This document shows, one piece after another, positions 1 through 10,276 of a stretch of 64,000 nt of DNA. Origin of the DNA: Maridesulfovibrio bastinii DSM 16055. GTDB lineage: Bacteria > Desulfobacterota > Desulfovibrionia > Desulfovibrionales > Desulfovibrionaceae. The stretch lies in the NCBI RefSeq assembly GCF_000429985.1, contig NZ_AUCX01000021.1, forward strand, positions 1 to 64,000, given 5' to 3'. Numbering within the stretch: position 1 is the first letter of the stretch; each line of letters begins with the position of its first letter. A program made the position numbers and the translations under genes. The notes under the pieces were generated by a model. It saw nothing but the letters and a program-made list of their open reading frames with translations. It ran no database searches and had not been told where the DNA came from.

Positions 1-90
1 TTCACGGACATCGCTATGCCAGAATGCGCGGCCTCTCGAAGGCTCAAGAACAAAGTCTCCTCTGCGCAGCCTGCCAAAACATGAAGAAAA

Positions 91-111
91 TAGCGCTTAT
101 CCTAAGCGCTA
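91..111. terminator. short perfect hairpin near left edge
   Basis: A 9-bp perfect stem (tagcgctta / taagcgcta) has a 3-base loop. Read on the minus strand it is followed by TTTTCTTC, so it could act as a minus-strand terminator; on the plus strand there is no immediate T run. Nothing convincing is coded between 1 and 326: the one open frame there (24-221) looks like chance. Confidence 0.4.
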
Positions 112-246
112 GACGCATATTTTCTGATATTTTTAAAACTATTGCCTTCAAAGAGAGTTCCGTTCACTGTTTTGCTTCGAACTTGGGATTTGATCGACCA
201 AATTTAAATTTTTCAAACTAAATCGAACAGAAATAGGGCGTAATAA

Positions 247-318
247 AACCCCGCTTTTAAAAAAAACGGGGTTAGTCAGCAATCTGAAACCCTTGAAAGG
301 GTTTCACTTTCAAGGGTT
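247..318 (-). terminator. tandem hairpins downstream of the nitroreductase
   Basis: Two hairpins lie just beyond the stop codon of the minus-strand nitroreductase. The nearer has a perfect 12-bp stem (288-299 with 307-318). The farther pairs AACCCCG (247-253) with CGGGGTT (267-273) and is followed on the minus strand by a short T run. Together they probably end the nitroreductase transcript. Confidence 0.6.
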
Positions 319-326
319 GCGGTTAT

Positions 327-956
327 TTAGAATTTTTTAACGATATCTTCGTAGCTTTTCCGCCATGCTTTCGGGAAGATTTCAATACCCTGTTTCAGGT
401 GTCCGACTGCAATCAACATTGTGAGCCAGTACTGATCGGGAATATTGAATTCTTTTGTTACGCCATCAAGGTCAAATCCATCCATTGGATGAGTCTGGAG
501 GCCTCTGTTGGATGCGCTGTACATAAGTGACATTGCAAAGAGTGCCGCATTTTTGCATGCGAAGGCCTGAATCCTGTCTTCGGTAGTCCCGTAAAGTCCT
601 CCAGTTGTTTCAGTAAACCACTGGTATTTATCTTCGGTCATAATTCCGGACTTGACGTTGTTTTTGAACAGTTTTTCAAGTCCTTCGTTGCCAGCCTGCC
701 ATCCTTTACGGTCAGCAAGAACCATTAATACAACTGGGGCATCAGTAATTTTGGGCTGATCCCAGGCCAGTTTTCTGAGACGTGCTTTTTCTTCGTGATC
801 TCTCAAAACAACAAGATTCCACGGCTGGAGATTGAAGCTTGAAGGTGCTTTTGCAGCATCTTCTACAATGGCTTTGAGTTCTTCCTCGCTGACTTCTTTT
901 TCAGGATCAAAGAAGTTCACTGCGCGCCTTTTTTCCAACACTTCCGAGAAGTCCAT
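327..956 (-). CDS. nitroreductase-family FMN oxidoreductase
   Basis: 209 residues, the usual length for a single-domain nitroreductase: a cytoplasmic homodimer with FMN that reduces nitro compounds, quinones or similar acceptors with NAD(P)H. The N-terminal RRAVNFFDPE matches the R-R-x-x-R/N-x-F FMN-phosphate-binding signature, and PSSFNLQPW near residue 39 is the conserved active-site strip. AGLQTHPMDGF-like and IAVGH segments match the C-terminal FMN-binding half. An AAGGAG ribosome site stands 8 bases before the ATG. It is monocistronic, divergent from the giant kinase gene and closed by hairpins. The physiological substrate cannot be read from sequence. Confidence 0.9.
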   Translation of the reverse strand: MDFSEVLEKRRAVNFFDPEKEVSEEELKAIVEDAAKAPSSFNLQPWNLVVLRDHEEKARLRKLAWDQPKITDAPVVLMVLADRKGWQAGNEGLEKLFKNNVKSGIMTEDKYQWFTETTGGLYGTTEDRIQAFACKNAALFAMSLMYSASNRGLQTHPMDGFDLDGVTKEFNIPDQYWLTMLIAVGHLKQGIEIFPKAWRKSYEDIVKKF

Positions 957-1289
957 GTTCTATCTCCTTTATTATGTATTTTTAATTGTTAAAAACACTT
1001 AGGTCTATTTTTAGAAAAGCTGTAAGCAGGGGGATTTATATTGGATTCATTACTAGAAAATTTATCAATTGATTTTCAAATGTAATATATCTGCTGATTC
1101 TTTAAGTATCATATCAAAAAGCTTTCTGTCAGCTTGAAAATAAATCTAATTGCAGAACGACAATAAATTATAATTTTTGCATGCTATAAAAATATGTACC
1201 TCTTATAGAAAATAATGAATATTGAGTTTATCAGGGGCCAGTGATATTTATTGAAAATATAGTACAATTCCAGTTGTCGGGGGACGTTA
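957..1289. other. AT-rich divergent intergenic region
   Basis: 333 bases separate the divergent nitroreductase and hybrid kinase genes, so both promoters must lie here. I see a 10-bp palindrome ATCAATTGAT (1064-1073) but no clear -35/-10 pair and no coding sequence. A G-rich stretch (about 1278-1283) serves as the likely ribosome site for the kinase. Confidence 0.5.
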
Positions 1290-4200
1290 ATGGATTTTAG
1301 CAGGCGATTTTATTTTAGTATATTTTTATTGATCTCCCTTTTTATCTTCTCGTCTTTATCCATCTGCTACGCCCAAAATTCCACACAAATACCTCAAAAG
1401 CTCAAACTGACCCCGGAGAAAAAGCTCAAACTGACCCAGGAGGAATCTGAATTTTTATCTAAAACCAAGGTGCTGAGATACAGCTCCATATTTAATCTGC
1501 CCCCGTATAATTTCTCCAGCGGTGATAAATTAAGCGGCTATACAGTTGATGTCCTCCACAGGGTTGCAGATATTCTCGGGCTGGAATTTAAAGCTCATTT
1601 CTATCCTGAAGCTCCTTCATACAACAGTGTTCTTGATTCCGGAAAAGCAGATATTGTAGGCGCTTTGGCAAAAACACCGGCAAGAGCCGGCAAAATGCTG
1701 TTCGTTGGACCTTTTGTAAAAATGAGTGGAGCCATAGCATCCAGACATGGCATACCGTATATTCGCAATATCGCTGAGATAAAGGGTCGAACCGTTGCAG
1801 TTATGGAAGGCGGTTACGTCGATCAGATTCTTGAAAATGAGTATCCGGGAATAAAAATAATAAAGAGTAAAACGCCACTTGATGTTTTGAAAAAGGTTTA
1901 CAGTGGTGAAGCTGAATTGAGTCTCGGTCCATATTTTACCTACAAGGCGGTTGTAGAGGCCAATTCACTGCCTTCAATCAATGTATACCGTTTTCAGTCA
2001 TCGCCATATTTTGATCCAAGACCTATATATCTGGCGGTAAAAAAAGGTAATAATGTTTTAAAATCACTGCTGGAAAAATCGCTTGATTTAATTGGTCCGG
2101 CTGAAATTGAAGCGATTAAAAGAAAGTGGACGGCTTTCCCGGAACATGATTCTCCGCGTCCCTTGAATTTGACTGCTACTGAGAAAAAATTTTTAAATTC
2201 ACATAAAGTTGTTCCTGTTTTCTGTGAAGATGATCTGGAAACATTTTGCTCCTATAATGATGGAAAGTATCAGGGCTTTTCTGTGGATATGCTCGAAAGG
2301 GCCGCAGCTAATGTCGGGTTGAATCTGGATTTTAAACCAAAATCAAAGTCCTTTTTAAATCATAAAAATCTTAAAAATGGCGTTCTACTCAATGTTTCTG
2401 AAAGCAGCTCAGAAGATAAGGGTCTTTTTTTTACAGAGCCTTTTTCCCGTGAGCCATGGGGAATTTTAACAAATGAGAAAACTTCAGAACTCCTTTCCTT
2501 AAAAAATCTGTCAGGGAAAAATGTTGCTGTCCGGGCTAAATATACTGGATTGATAAAGGCTCTTGAAGAGCATTATCCGGATATTAAGATTGTCAAAACC
2601 AGTGATTCTGAAAATGCGATTAAGAAACTGATTCAAGGTGATGTTGATTCAGTTATAGGTGTTGAAGCAATTCTTAAATATCTTGATGCCTTGAAACCAT
2701 ATCGCAAACTGGTTTCAACCCCGGTGCTGTGGGATAATTATCTGGGAGCATACAAGCCGGTATTCGGTATAAAAAATCAGCTGTTAAAGTCTATTCTGCA
2801 GAAAGGCCTCAACCAGATTTCTGAAGCGGATAAAAACAGTCTGCGGCTGAAGTGGGTATCGCTTGAAACTGCTCCTGCGGGGGGACCGAAGCTTACTGCC
2901 ATAGAAAAAGATTATATAGCTGATAATCCGGTTGTTAGAATTCTCTGTGAAAAAGACCGGGCTCCAATCAATTTTATCGGCAAAAACGGACCAGCCGGAT
3001 ATTCTGTTGATTATTTTAAACTTCTTGCTGAGAGAGCCGGATTTAAGGTTGAGTTTATAAACAGGACCAAGCAGGATTCAAGTCTTGCAAAAATTAGTAA
3101 ACATGAAGTTGATGTTGTTGTTAACGCTGTCAGCAACACTTCGTGGGATAAATCAGCATTTTTCAGTTCACCGTATCTTGATCTTGAGCTTGGGCTTGCA
3201 GGTTTGAAATCTAACGGTGTTTTTGATCTTGAATTTTTTGAAGGTAAAAAAATCGGAGCCTTGCGTGGTGAACCTCTCACAGGATACATATCTTCACTTT
3301 ATCCTGATATTGAGATTACCGGGTTCAACAATGTCGGAGACATGCTGGCGGCACTGTCTGCCGGGCGGGTGGATGCCGTTGCCGGATACCGTCCAGTTCT
3401 TGATTACCACATAAGAAAAGGTGGATATAATAATCTGCAGGTCCGGGTTATCCGGGATAAGAGGCTTCTTAAAAGCGGAGTTGGCCGTGTAAGGATGGCC
3501 ATTAGAAAAGACCGGCTTATTTTAAAGAACATTTTGCAGAAATCGGCAGATACCGTAACTGTTCAGGATCTGGATATACTCGGTGTAAAATGGCTGAGCG
3601 GTAACCCCGGAGGGCGTGTAGTTAATTCCGGGCAGAAAGTTGTTTTGAACAACAGGGAAAAAAAGTTTCTTGCTGATTCCAAACCTCTTCTATTCAGTGA
3701 ACGGGCCTGGGAGCCTCTTTCTATCATAGATGAAAACGGTTCCTTTAGTGGTATTGCCGCTGATTACCTGAAACTTATTACTGATCGCACCGGGTTGAGA
3801 TTTAAATTTGTGCCAAGCCTGTCGTGGACTGACGTTCTGAAAAAATATGATCAGGGCCTGATTGATGTTGTTCCCAACATAAGTTCCGCTGACAATGTCG
3901 GCAGAGAAATGCTGCTTTCAGAAGTTTTTCTTGATTTTCCGCTGATTATTGTGGGCAGAGAGAACTCAGCTTATGTGAATGATCTTTCGCAGTTGAACGG
4001 CAGGAAGGTCGGAGTAGGCCGGGGGTACGCCGCCTATAATTATCTTAAAAAGAATTTCCCCGGTATTGATCTTATCCAGACAGATACTGTTGATGACGGT
4101 CTGATTATGCTTTCCAGCGGAGAGGTGGATGCTTTTGTCGGGCATGCAGCAGTTGTCATAAATAAAATCAGAAAACTCGGAGTTTCAGATTTAAAAATTA

Positions 4201-7200
4201 TAGGTTCCACCAACTACAAATTCATGCACCGTATCGGTGTGGACCCCAGATATTCCGAAGCTGTTTCAATAATCAATAAAGCTCTGTCCTCAATCTCCGA
4301 GGAAGATCACCGTAGAATTTATCAGAAGTGGCTCAATCCCTCTGAAAACGATGCCCTTGATTACAGCCTGATATGGGAAATCGGCGGAGTGGCCTTAATT
4401 CTGCTGGTTTTCTTCATGGGATGGAACCGCAAGCTTTTTTATCTTAATTCAAAATTGAACAGCGAAATCAAGCGCAGAAGAAAAATGGAGCTGGTCCACA
4501 GGTCTCTGCATAAAATCGCCATGGCTGTTATGGACGTAAGCGGTATTGATGAGTTTTATAAAGTTCTCCATTTCTGCATCAATGAATTTATGTATGCCGA
4601 TAATTTTTTTGTCGTGCGCTGCGAGGATTCAAACGATATTCAATTCGCTTACTGTGTTGATGAGCATAAAGATTTTTCAAGCCACGGTGAGTGCTACCTT
4701 GAGCTTTCAAGGTATATAATAGCTAGTGGTGAACCGGCTCTTATTGATCGTGAAAAAATGTGTAGTCTTGTCAGAACAGGACAGGTTGATTGCGGAGAGT
4801 CTGATTTTGAAGTCTGGATAGGAGTTCCGCTTATCCGTGAGAATAAGGTGCTCGGAGTCATTTCCGTTCAGAGCTATGACCCCCGCAACGAGCTTGATGC
4901 ACAGGACCTTGAGTTACTGATATTTGTTTCCAGATATATAATGATCGCACTTGAAAGGATGTCTCTGAGAGATCAGAGCATGAAACAGACTGAAGAGCTT
5001 GCCGATCGTGAAGCTAGCTTCAGATCACTTTTTGATTCCTCAGGCGATGGTATTGTTCTGATGGATCTTGATTTTGAAATACTTAATGCCAACCAGTCCG
5101 CATTGAAACTATACGGTTGCCATGGTCTGGAAGAATTCAAAACTTATTCGGCAATTGATCTTTCCGCTGAAACTCAGGCTTCTGACATTGCAAGCATTGA
5201 GCTTGCAAAAAAATATATGCTGGAAGTGTATACAACCGGATACAGTGAATTCGAATGGGTTTCAAAAAAAGTCGATGGAACCATCTGGTTCGCCAGCATA
5301 AGCCTTAACCTTGTGAATTTGAAACAGGGACCGGCTGTTCAGGCTTCCATCCGTGATATTACTGAAACAAGACAGATGCGAAAGGACCTTGAGCGCAGCA
5401 TTTCCATGATGTCGGCAACTATTGAATCCACTGCTGATGGAATACTCGTACTTGACCCCATGGATCGTCCCAGTGTCTGGAACAGAAGATTTATGGAGCT
5501 ATGGAATATCTCGGCTGATATCCTTGAATCCGGCAGTCTTGAATATCTGGATGTACTTGCCCGTAAAGTTGAGAATCCGGATACTTTTCTGGCCAAGATT
5601 GAAGAATTCAGGGAAAGACCTGATGATGACAGCTTTGATGAAGTTGCCCTGATTGACGGCAGAGTGCTTGAACGTCTCTCCCGCCCGCAGAGGATCGGTA
5701 CCAATGTCGTCGGCAGGGTCTGGAGTTTTAGGGATGTTACTGCTCAGCGAATGAGTGAATCAGCCCTTCTTGAGTCTCACCGCAGGCTGAATGATATTAT
5801 TGAATTTCTTCCAGATTCTACTCTGGTTATAGATCGTGAAGGCCGGGTAATGGCCTGGAATAAAGCCATGGAGGAGATTACCGGTATTCCCAAAGGGAAG
5901 ATGCTCGGAAAAGGAAATTTTGAATATTCCCTACCTTTTTACGGAGAGCGCCGCCCAATTCTTATCGACATGGTCCTTCAGGACTCTATGAATGATAATT
6001 CCTATCTTTACGATCACATGGCCAGCAGAGGGGACATCCATTATGCCGAGGTCTATACTCCGAATGCTTTCGGTGGAAAGGGGGCCTATTTATGGGGCGT
6101 TGCACGTTCTCTATATAATTCCAACGGTGAGATTGTAGGCAGTATTGAGTGTTTGAGAGATATTACCGAAAGACGCAACACTGAGCTTGATCTTGAAAGA
6201 GTCAGCAAGGAAGCCGAAGCCGCAGTGCGGGCCAAGAGTGAGTTCCTTGCTAACATGAGTCATGAAATCAGAACTCCTATGAACAGCATCCTCGGTATCG
6301 GATTTCTGCTCGGTAGAACCGGGCTTGATAATAAACAGGGTGACTATCTAGAAAAAATGATGTCCTCGGCCAACAGTCTCCTCAATATTATTGACGATAT
6401 TCTGGATTTTTCAAAAATTGAAGCTGGCAAAATGCAGGTTGAAAAAATAGAATTCAGGCTGGACAGCGTATTAAGAAATGTAGCTGATATTGTGGCTGTA
6501 AAAGCTGAAGAAAAAAATCTGGAATTTATTTTATATGCTGAGCCTGATGTTCCACAGCATATTTTAGGAGACCCTTTGAGAATTGGTCAGATTCTAACCA
6601 ATCTTACCAATAATGCCATAAAGTTCACCGGAGAAGGGGAAATTGAGATAAGAGTCTCCTTGAATCAGCTCTCAGGACATTTTGCGGAATTGAGGTTTAT
6701 GGTCAGAGATACGGGTATAGGGCTTAGTGCGGAAGAGGTTGGAAAACTTTTTCAATCCTTCACACAGGCGGATACCTCGACCACTCGCAAATATGGTGGA
6801 ACAGGGCTTGGCCTTGCTATCTGCAAAACTCTTGTGGAGCTTATGGGTGGAGCCATCGGTGTTGAAAGCCTGCCGGGAATGGGCAGCACTTTCTTTTTTG
6901 ATGTCGGGTTTGAACTCCCTGAAAATCAGCCTGCTCTATTTATTCCCGGAAAATATAAAGGCTCCAGAGTTGCCGTTGTGGATGACAACCACTCCATTCT
7001 TGATTGTCTACGGTCTTTTCTTGAGTCTATGGATTTCAGGGTGGAGACAATGTCTTCCGGGGCTGAACTCAAGCGCAGCCTTGATGAATCTATTGAAACT
7101 GATGATCTGTTTAAAATGGTCATTCTCGACTGGAAAGTAGGAGAAGAGCTTGGAGTGGAGCATGCCGCTTTAGTCAGGGAGAAGGACCAGTACAAAGATC

Positions 7201-8426
7201 TCCCTGTCATACTTATGGCTTCGGCCGGAGGTGATTCCGAGCTGAGAGGCGCCTCGGTTGAGGCTGGAATTGATGTTGTTGTCAATAAGCCCTTAACTCA
7301 TTCTGCATTATGGACAGTTGTTTCCGGTCTGTTTGACAGAAAAAGGGAAGCTGTCGAGAGAACCGATGGAATTTCTCCTGTAGAATCTATGAAAAGTATT
7401 CGTGGAGCCAGAATCCTTCTGGTCGAAGACAGCCACGTTAATCAGATTGTCGCCCTTGATCTGCTTGAAAATGCTGGATTGCGGGTAAGCGTTGTAGATA
7501 ATGGAATCAAGGCCATTGAAGCCGTAAAAAAGACTGATTTTGATCTAGTGCTTATGGATATCCAGATGCCTGAAATGGACGGACTGACCGCTGTTCGGGA
7601 AATCAGGAAGGATGCTAAAAATAAGGACCTTCCGATAATAGCGATGACAGCTCACGCTATGAGCGGGGACCGGGAAAAGAGCCTCGCCGCCGGAATGAAC
7701 GAGCATCTTACCAAACCTATCAATCCCGGCTTGTTGTATGAAGAGCTGCTTAAATTTATTTCTCCGGGAGAAAGGACTGATGCTCCTGTTTTTGAAGAGC
7801 GTGAGAAATCCTCTGATAATATCGAGTTTCCCGAAGTTCCGGGGCTTAATGTTGAAAGCGGCTTGAGCAATGTTGCAGGCAGCAGGCGCGGGTATGCCCG
7901 TGTCTTAAAAAGTTTTAAAGAGGATTATTCCGGAGCAGCGGAAGCAATGCGCAGCTGTATTGAAAATGGTGATATGAACAAAGCTGCGGCTCTGGCTCAT
8001 TCAGCTAAAGGCGTTGCCGGAAATATGGGCGCAGAGTTATTCTTAAAGGCTGCTCAGGATCTTGAAAAAGCAATTAAGTCGGGATCGGATAATATCTATG
8101 ATTCTCTTGCTGAATATGAAAAAGAATTAAATATCCTGATTAAGGGGCTTCAAAATTTCTCTGATACTGTTATAAGGCATGTGGAGTCTGCTGATTATAA
8201 TCCGGTTACTGTGCGTAGAGTTATCTCAAACCTTCACTCTCTGCTGGAAGAAGGTAACGCTATGTCGGTAGAGGTTATGGAAGAGCTCAGGCAGAGGCTT
8301 GCAGGAAAAGGTGTCGAAAGTGAACTGGATGTGCTAAGTTCCTTAATAGATAATTATGATTTCGATGATGCATCAAGATACCTTGATGATCTTGAGAAGA
8401 CTATTGATTTAGAAAACGGTGGATAA
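1290..8426 (+). CDS. giant hybrid histidine kinase with four periplasmic solute-binding domains
   Basis: 2378 residues. A signal peptide (about 1-29) precedes four successive bacterial solute-binding-3 (PBPb) modules (about 54-286, 295-524, 535-770, 786-1016); each starts with a T/N-x-x-E-K/E-x-F-like strip and ends in KW. One membrane helix follows (about 1026-1046), then GAF (1067-1217), three PAS (1242-1365, 1373-1488, 1500-1631), HisKA with phosphoacceptor His1658 (MSHEIRTP), HATPase (N box near 1765, GGTGLGLAI), a first receiver with DDN and Asp1947, a second receiver with Asp2090 ([10 protein letters not shown]), and an HPt domain with His2237 ([14 protein letters not shown]). It is thus a full BvgS/EvgS-like phosphorelay in one chain, probably sensing amino-acid-like ligands. 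It sits 6 bases before a REC-GGDEF gene, its likely output. The first receiver is divergent (LDWKVG) and may be regulatory. Confidence 0.93.
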   Translation: MDFSRRFYFSIFLLISLFIFSSLSICYAQNSTQIPQKLKLTPEKKLKLTQEESEFLSKTKVLRYSSIFNLPPYNFSSGDKLSGYTVDVLHRVADILGLEFKAHFYPEAPSYNSVLDSGKADIVGALAKTPARAGKMLFVGPFVKMSGAIASRHGIPYIRNIAEIKGRTVAVMEGGYVDQILENEYPGIKIIKSKTPLDVLKKVYSGEAELSLGPYFTYKAVVEANSLPSINVYRFQSSPYFDPRPIYLAVKKGNNVLKSLLEKSLDLIGPAEIEAIKRKWTAFPEHDSPRPLNLTATEKKFLNSHKVVPVFCEDDLETFCSYNDGKYQGFSVDMLERAAANVGLNLDFKPKSKSFLNHKNLKNGVLLNVSESSSEDKGLFFTEPFSREPWGILTNEKTSELLSLKNLSGKNVAVRAKYTGLIKALEEHYPDIKIVKTSDSENAIKKLIQGDVDSVIGVEAILKYLDALKPYRKLVSTPVLWDNYLGAYKPVFGIKNQLLKSILQKGLNQISEADKNSLRLKWVSLETAPAGGPKLTAIEKDYIADNPVVRILCEKDRAPINFIGKNGPAGYSVDYFKLLAERAGFKVEFINRTKQDSSLAKISKHEVDVVVNAVSNTSWDKSAFFSSPYLDLELGLAGLKSNGVFDLEFFEGKKIGALRGEPLTGYISSLYPDIEITGFNNVGDMLAALSAGRVDAVAGYRPVLDYHIRKGGYNNLQVRVIRDKRLLKSGVGRVRMAIRKDRLILKNILQKSADTVTVQDLDILGVKWLSGNPGGRVVNSGQKVVLNNREKKFLADSKPLLFSERAWEPLSIIDENGSFSGIAADYLKLITDRTGLRFKFVPSLSWTDVLKKYDQGLIDVVPNISSADNVGREMLLSEVFLDFPLIIVGRENSAYVNDLSQLNGRKVGVGRGYAAYNYLKKNFPGIDLIQTDTVDDGLIMLSSGEVDAFVGHAAVVINKIRKLGVSDLKIIGSTNYKFMHRIGVDPRYSEAVSIINKALSSISEEDHRRIYQKWLNPSENDALDYSLIWEIGGVALILLVFFMGWNRKLFYLNSKLNSEIKRRRKMELVHRSLHKIAMAVMDVSGIDEFYKVLHFCINEFMYADNFFVVRCEDSNDIQFAYCVDEHKDFSSHGECYLELSRYIIASGEPALIDREKMCSLVRTGQVDCGESDFEVWIGVPLIRENKVLGVISVQSYDPRNELDAQDLELLIFVSRYIMIALERMSLRDQSMKQTEELADREASFRSLFDSSGDGIVLMDLDFEILNANQSALKLYGCHGLEEFKTYSAIDLSAETQASDIASIELAKKYMLEVYTTGYSEFEWVSKKVDGTIWFASISLNLVNLKQGPAVQASIRDITETRQMRKDLERSISMMSATIESTADGILVLDPMDRPSVWNRRFMELWNISADILESGSLEYLDVLARKVENPDTFLAKIEEFRERPDDDSFDEVALIDGRVLERLSRPQRIGTNVVGRVWSFRDVTAQRMSESALLESHRRLNDIIEFLPDSTLVIDREGRVMAWNKAMEEITGIPKGKMLGKGNFEYSLPFYGERRPILIDMVLQDSMNDNSYLYDHMASRGDIHYAEVYTPNAFGGKGAYLWGVARSLYNSNGEIVGSIECLRDITERRNTELDLERVSKEAEAAVRAKSEFLANMSHEIRTPMNSILGIGFLLGRTGLDNKQGDYLEKMMSSANSLLNIIDDILDFSKIEAGKMQVEKIEFRLDSVLRNVADIVAVKAEEKNLEFILYAEPDVPQHILGDPLRIGQILTNLTNNAIKFTGEGEIEIRVSLNQLSGHFAELRFMVRDTGIGLSAEEVGKLFQSFTQADTSTTRKYGGTGLGLAICKTLVELMGGAIGVESLPGMGSTFFFDVGFELPENQPALFIPGKYKGSRVAVVDDNHSILDCLRSFLESMDFRVETMSSGAELKRSLDESIETDDLFKMVILDWKVGEELGVEHAALVREKDQYKDLPVILMASAGGDSELRGASVEAGIDVVVNKPLTHSALWTVVSGLFDRKREAVERTDGISPVESMKSIRGARILLVEDSHVNQIVALDLLENAGLRVSVVDNGIKAIEAVKKTDFDLVLMDIQMPEMDGLTAVREIRKDAKNKDLPIIAMTAHAMSGDREKSLAAGMNEHLTKPINPGLLYEELLKFISPGERTDAPVFEEREKSSDNIEFPEVPGLNVESGLSNVAGSRRGYARVLKSFKEDYSGAAEAMRSCIENGDMNKAAALAHSAKGVAGNMGAELFLKAAQDLEKAIKSGSDNIYDSLAEYEKELNILIKGLQNFSDTVIRHVESADYNPVTVRRVISNLHSLLEEGNAMSVEVMEELRQRLAGKGVESELDVLSSLIDNYDFDDASRYLDDLEKTIDLENGG
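1397..1444 (+). repeat. 24-bp tandem duplication inside the kinase gene
   Basis: Two adjacent 24-base units (1397-1420 and 1421-1444) match at 22 of 24 positions by my count and encode KLKLTPEK and KLKLTQEE. The repeat sits in the linker between the signal peptide and the first solute-binding domain. It keeps the frame and only lengthens the linker, as expected of recent slippage. Confidence 0.8.
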
Positions 8427-8432
8427 AAGAGT

Positions 8433-9350
8433 ATGACCAGCGAAAACAGGGCAAAAATTCTTGTTGTGGACGATGAAAGGATGAATCTCAATATCCTGTC
8501 TGACCTGCTGATAGATGATTATAAGGTCATCCTTGCCAAGAACGGCACTCAGGCTCTTGAAAGAGCATGGTCTGACAACCCTCCTGATATCATCCTTCTG
8601 GACGTTATGATGCCTGAAATGGACGGGTACACCGTGCTGCATAAATTGAAGGAGGATGAACGGACCAAAAATACTCCGGTCATCTTTATTACCGCTCTTG
8701 ATTCAATTGAAGACGAAGCCACCGGGCTTGAAAAAGGTGCAATGGACTATATCAGAAAGCCATTTCACCCTCCGATTGTTAAGGCAAGGATTAGAAATCA
8801 CCTGACTCTTGTCCGCCAGCGTCATCTGCTGGAGGGGTTGGCAAATTATGATGCCCTTACTGAAATTCCCAATAGACGTAATTACGAACTTTCAGTGGAC
8901 AGGGAATGGAGAAGGTGTCAGCGGGCATTTCTCCCTATTTCGCTTGCTATGGTCGATGTAGATTGTTTTAAGCAGTATAATGACAACTATGGCCATACTG
9001 CCGGTGATGTTGCCTTAAAGAAGGTCGCGGGCATAATAAGCTCTGCGATAAACAGGCCCTGTGACCTTGCGGCCCGCTATGGAGGGGAGGAATTTGTTAT
9101 TCTTCTGCCTGAAACTGATGCCTATGGAGCAAGATATCTTGTAGAAGATATCAGAAAAAAAGTTGAACAGCTTGAAATCAAACATGAATTTTCACCTATA
9201 AATCCTTTTCTGACCATAAGTATTGGCGGCGTAACTTTAATTCCCGGAGTAACTAACAGTGCCGAGGTCCTTATAGAAAGTGCAGATGCCATGATGTATC
9301 AGGCCAAGCGCGGTGGCAAAAATGCTGTTATATGGGAAGATATGACTTAG
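8433..9350 (+). CDS. response regulator with diguanylate cyclase output (REC-GGDEF)
   Basis: 305 residues, PleD/WspR-like with a single receiver. The receiver (about 1-125) has the acidic DDE pocket and phospho-acceptor Asp57 (LLDVMMPEMDG). The GGDEF domain carries GGEEF at 217-221, a catalytically competent motif. RxxD (RPCD, 208-211) lies exactly five residues before it, so the c-di-GMP inhibitory site is intact. It begins 6 bases after the giant hybrid kinase and is almost certainly co-transcribed with it. The simplest model is phosphotransfer from HPt His2237 of the kinase to Asp57, giving ligand-controlled c-di-GMP synthesis. A strong terminator follows. Confidence 0.93.
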   Translation: MTSENRAKILVVDDERMNLNILSDLLIDDYKVILAKNGTQALERAWSDNPPDIILLDVMMPEMDGYTVLHKLKEDERTKNTPVIFITALDSIEDEATGLEKGAMDYIRKPFHPPIVKARIRNHLTLVRQRHLLEGLANYDALTEIPNRRNYELSVDREWRRCQRAFLPISLAMVDVDCFKQYNDNYGHTAGDVALKKVAGIISSAINRPCDLAARYGGEEFVILLPETDAYGARYLVEDIRKKVEQLEIKHEFSPINPFLTISIGGVTLIPGVTNSAEVLIESADAMMYQAKRGGKNAVIWEDMT

Positions 9351-9379
9351 GGGTTAGAAGGATGTTGAAGAGTTTTGTA

Positions 9380-9423
9380 AAAAGCGTCCCCGGATCATGC
9401 CACAGCTGACCGGGGACGCTTTT
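9380..9423. terminator. strong bidirectional terminator
   Basis: A 14-bp stem (9380-9393 with 9410-9423) carries flanking A and T runs. It lies between the diguanylate cyclase stop and the stop of the convergent yhhQ-type gene, so it can end both transcripts. Confidence 0.85.
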
Positions 9424-9425
9424 TC

Positions 9426-10070
9426 TTATGCTTCTGCCCGAGTCTGTCCGGCAGTGCGGAATCTGATAAATGATACAACCAGATATACAAAAGGGGTATC
9501 CAGTAGTGCGATGCCTATTTTGGCAACCCACTGCCCCAGAATTATATCCGTAACCGGCAGAACTCCGTAGAATGCCACGGTTACAAATACGGTTGAGTCT
9601 ATCAACTGTGAGATGATGGTTGAGGCATTGTTCCTGATCCAGAGATGTTTCTGTCCGGTTATGTTTTTGATGAAGTGGAAAAGCCAGACATCATGGTTCT
9701 GGCTGATGATATAAGCTGTCAGTGAGGCCAGAACGATGCGTGGAGTGCTTGAAAATACGCTTTTAAAGGCTTCCTGATTCTGCCAGAAAGGAGCTGGATC
9801 CCATATCTGTGCCAGCCATGAAAGCGTAATTGCGGCAATAAGCGCAAAGAATCCGCTTCGGACTACTTCATTGGCCTGCTCTTTTCCCCATATTTCACTG
9901 ATTACGTCAGAAACAATGAAAGTCAGCGAATATGCCAGAACTCCGGCAGGCGCGGTAAAACCGAAAATGTTGATGATTTTTGAAGATACAAAGGCTGCAA
10001 CGACAAGTGAACCTATAAAAAGGCTCGTGAGAAGAGTGAACGCTTTGCGTTCAAAAGGTGAAGAGAACAT
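9426..10070 (-). CDS. yhhQ: queuosine-precursor transporter, YhhQ/VUT family
   Basis: 214 residues with about six membrane helices. Family hallmarks are SDVISEIWG (near residue 54) and the WIRNNASTIISQLIDS strip (near 145), typical of the VUT/YhhQ family that imports 7-cyano- or 7-aminomethyl-7-deazaguanine for queuosine tRNA modification. The next gene, divergent across a folded spacer, is queF in the same pathway, which supports the substrate. The start ATG is preceded by AAGGGA with a 4-base gap. This Shine-Dalgarno is complementary to a loop in the upstream RNA hairpin (see 10075-10208), suggesting translational control by pathway status. Confidence 0.88.
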   Translation of the reverse strand: MFSSPFERKAFTLLTSLFIGSLVVAAFVSSKIINIFGFTAPAGVLAYSLTFIVSDVISEIWGKEQANEVVRSGFFALIAAITLSWLAQIWDPAPFWQNQEAFKSVFSSTPRIVLASLTAYIISQNHDVWLFHFIKNITGQKHLWIRNNASTIISQLIDSTVFVTVAFYGVLPVTDIILGQWVAKIGIALLDTPFVYLVVSFIRFRTAGQTRAEA

Positions 10071-10074
10071 ATAA

Positions 10075-10208
10075 TCCCTTGTGTTGAATGTTGATGTCTT
10101 GGGACTGCCGCTCCATCCGGCTCAGGCAAAAGGGAGAAAGTCCTGAACCTCGATGGTGGAGCCCCGGGGTTGAATACATACGAAGCTGAGGGTATAGAAC
10201 CCTGCTTC
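10075..10208 (-). ncRNA. structured 5' leader of yhhQ, candidate riboswitch
   Basis: Read on the minus strand, the leader folds into two hairpins. The first is a 5+5 bp stem with a 2-base bulge (182-186/204-208 and 189-193/199-203 of the 10,000s). The second is long: outer GCTCCA/TGGAGC (10110-10115 with 10157-10162), inner 8 bp (10119-10126 with 10142-10149) and a 15-base loop. One inner pair (10121/10147) is G-U on the minus strand but C-A on the plus strand, so the fold favours the yhhQ orientation. The loop holds TCCCTT (complement of 10130-10135), a perfect 6-base complement of the Shine-Dalgarno AAGGGA (10075-10080). I could not match it to the preQ1-I consensus; the queuosine context makes preQ1 or a relative the leading ligand guess. 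Confidence 0.5.
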
Positions 10209-10276
10209 TTTTGAAAGACCGAATGCCAGTATAATGCAGGTAAGTCAAAATTAATATAACGCAGTCAGGAGTAAAA

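Noticed and set aside
24-221. 65-codon open frame at the left edge
   Set aside because: No ribosome site, contains a perfect terminator-like hairpin at 91-111, and shows no recognisable sequence.
10119-10141. CTCAGGCAAAAGGG on the plus strand resembles the 3' half of a glycine riboswitch
   Set aside because: The CACCGAAGG core and GGAGAG start are missing upstream, the flanking genes are queuosine genes, and base pairing favours the minus strand.
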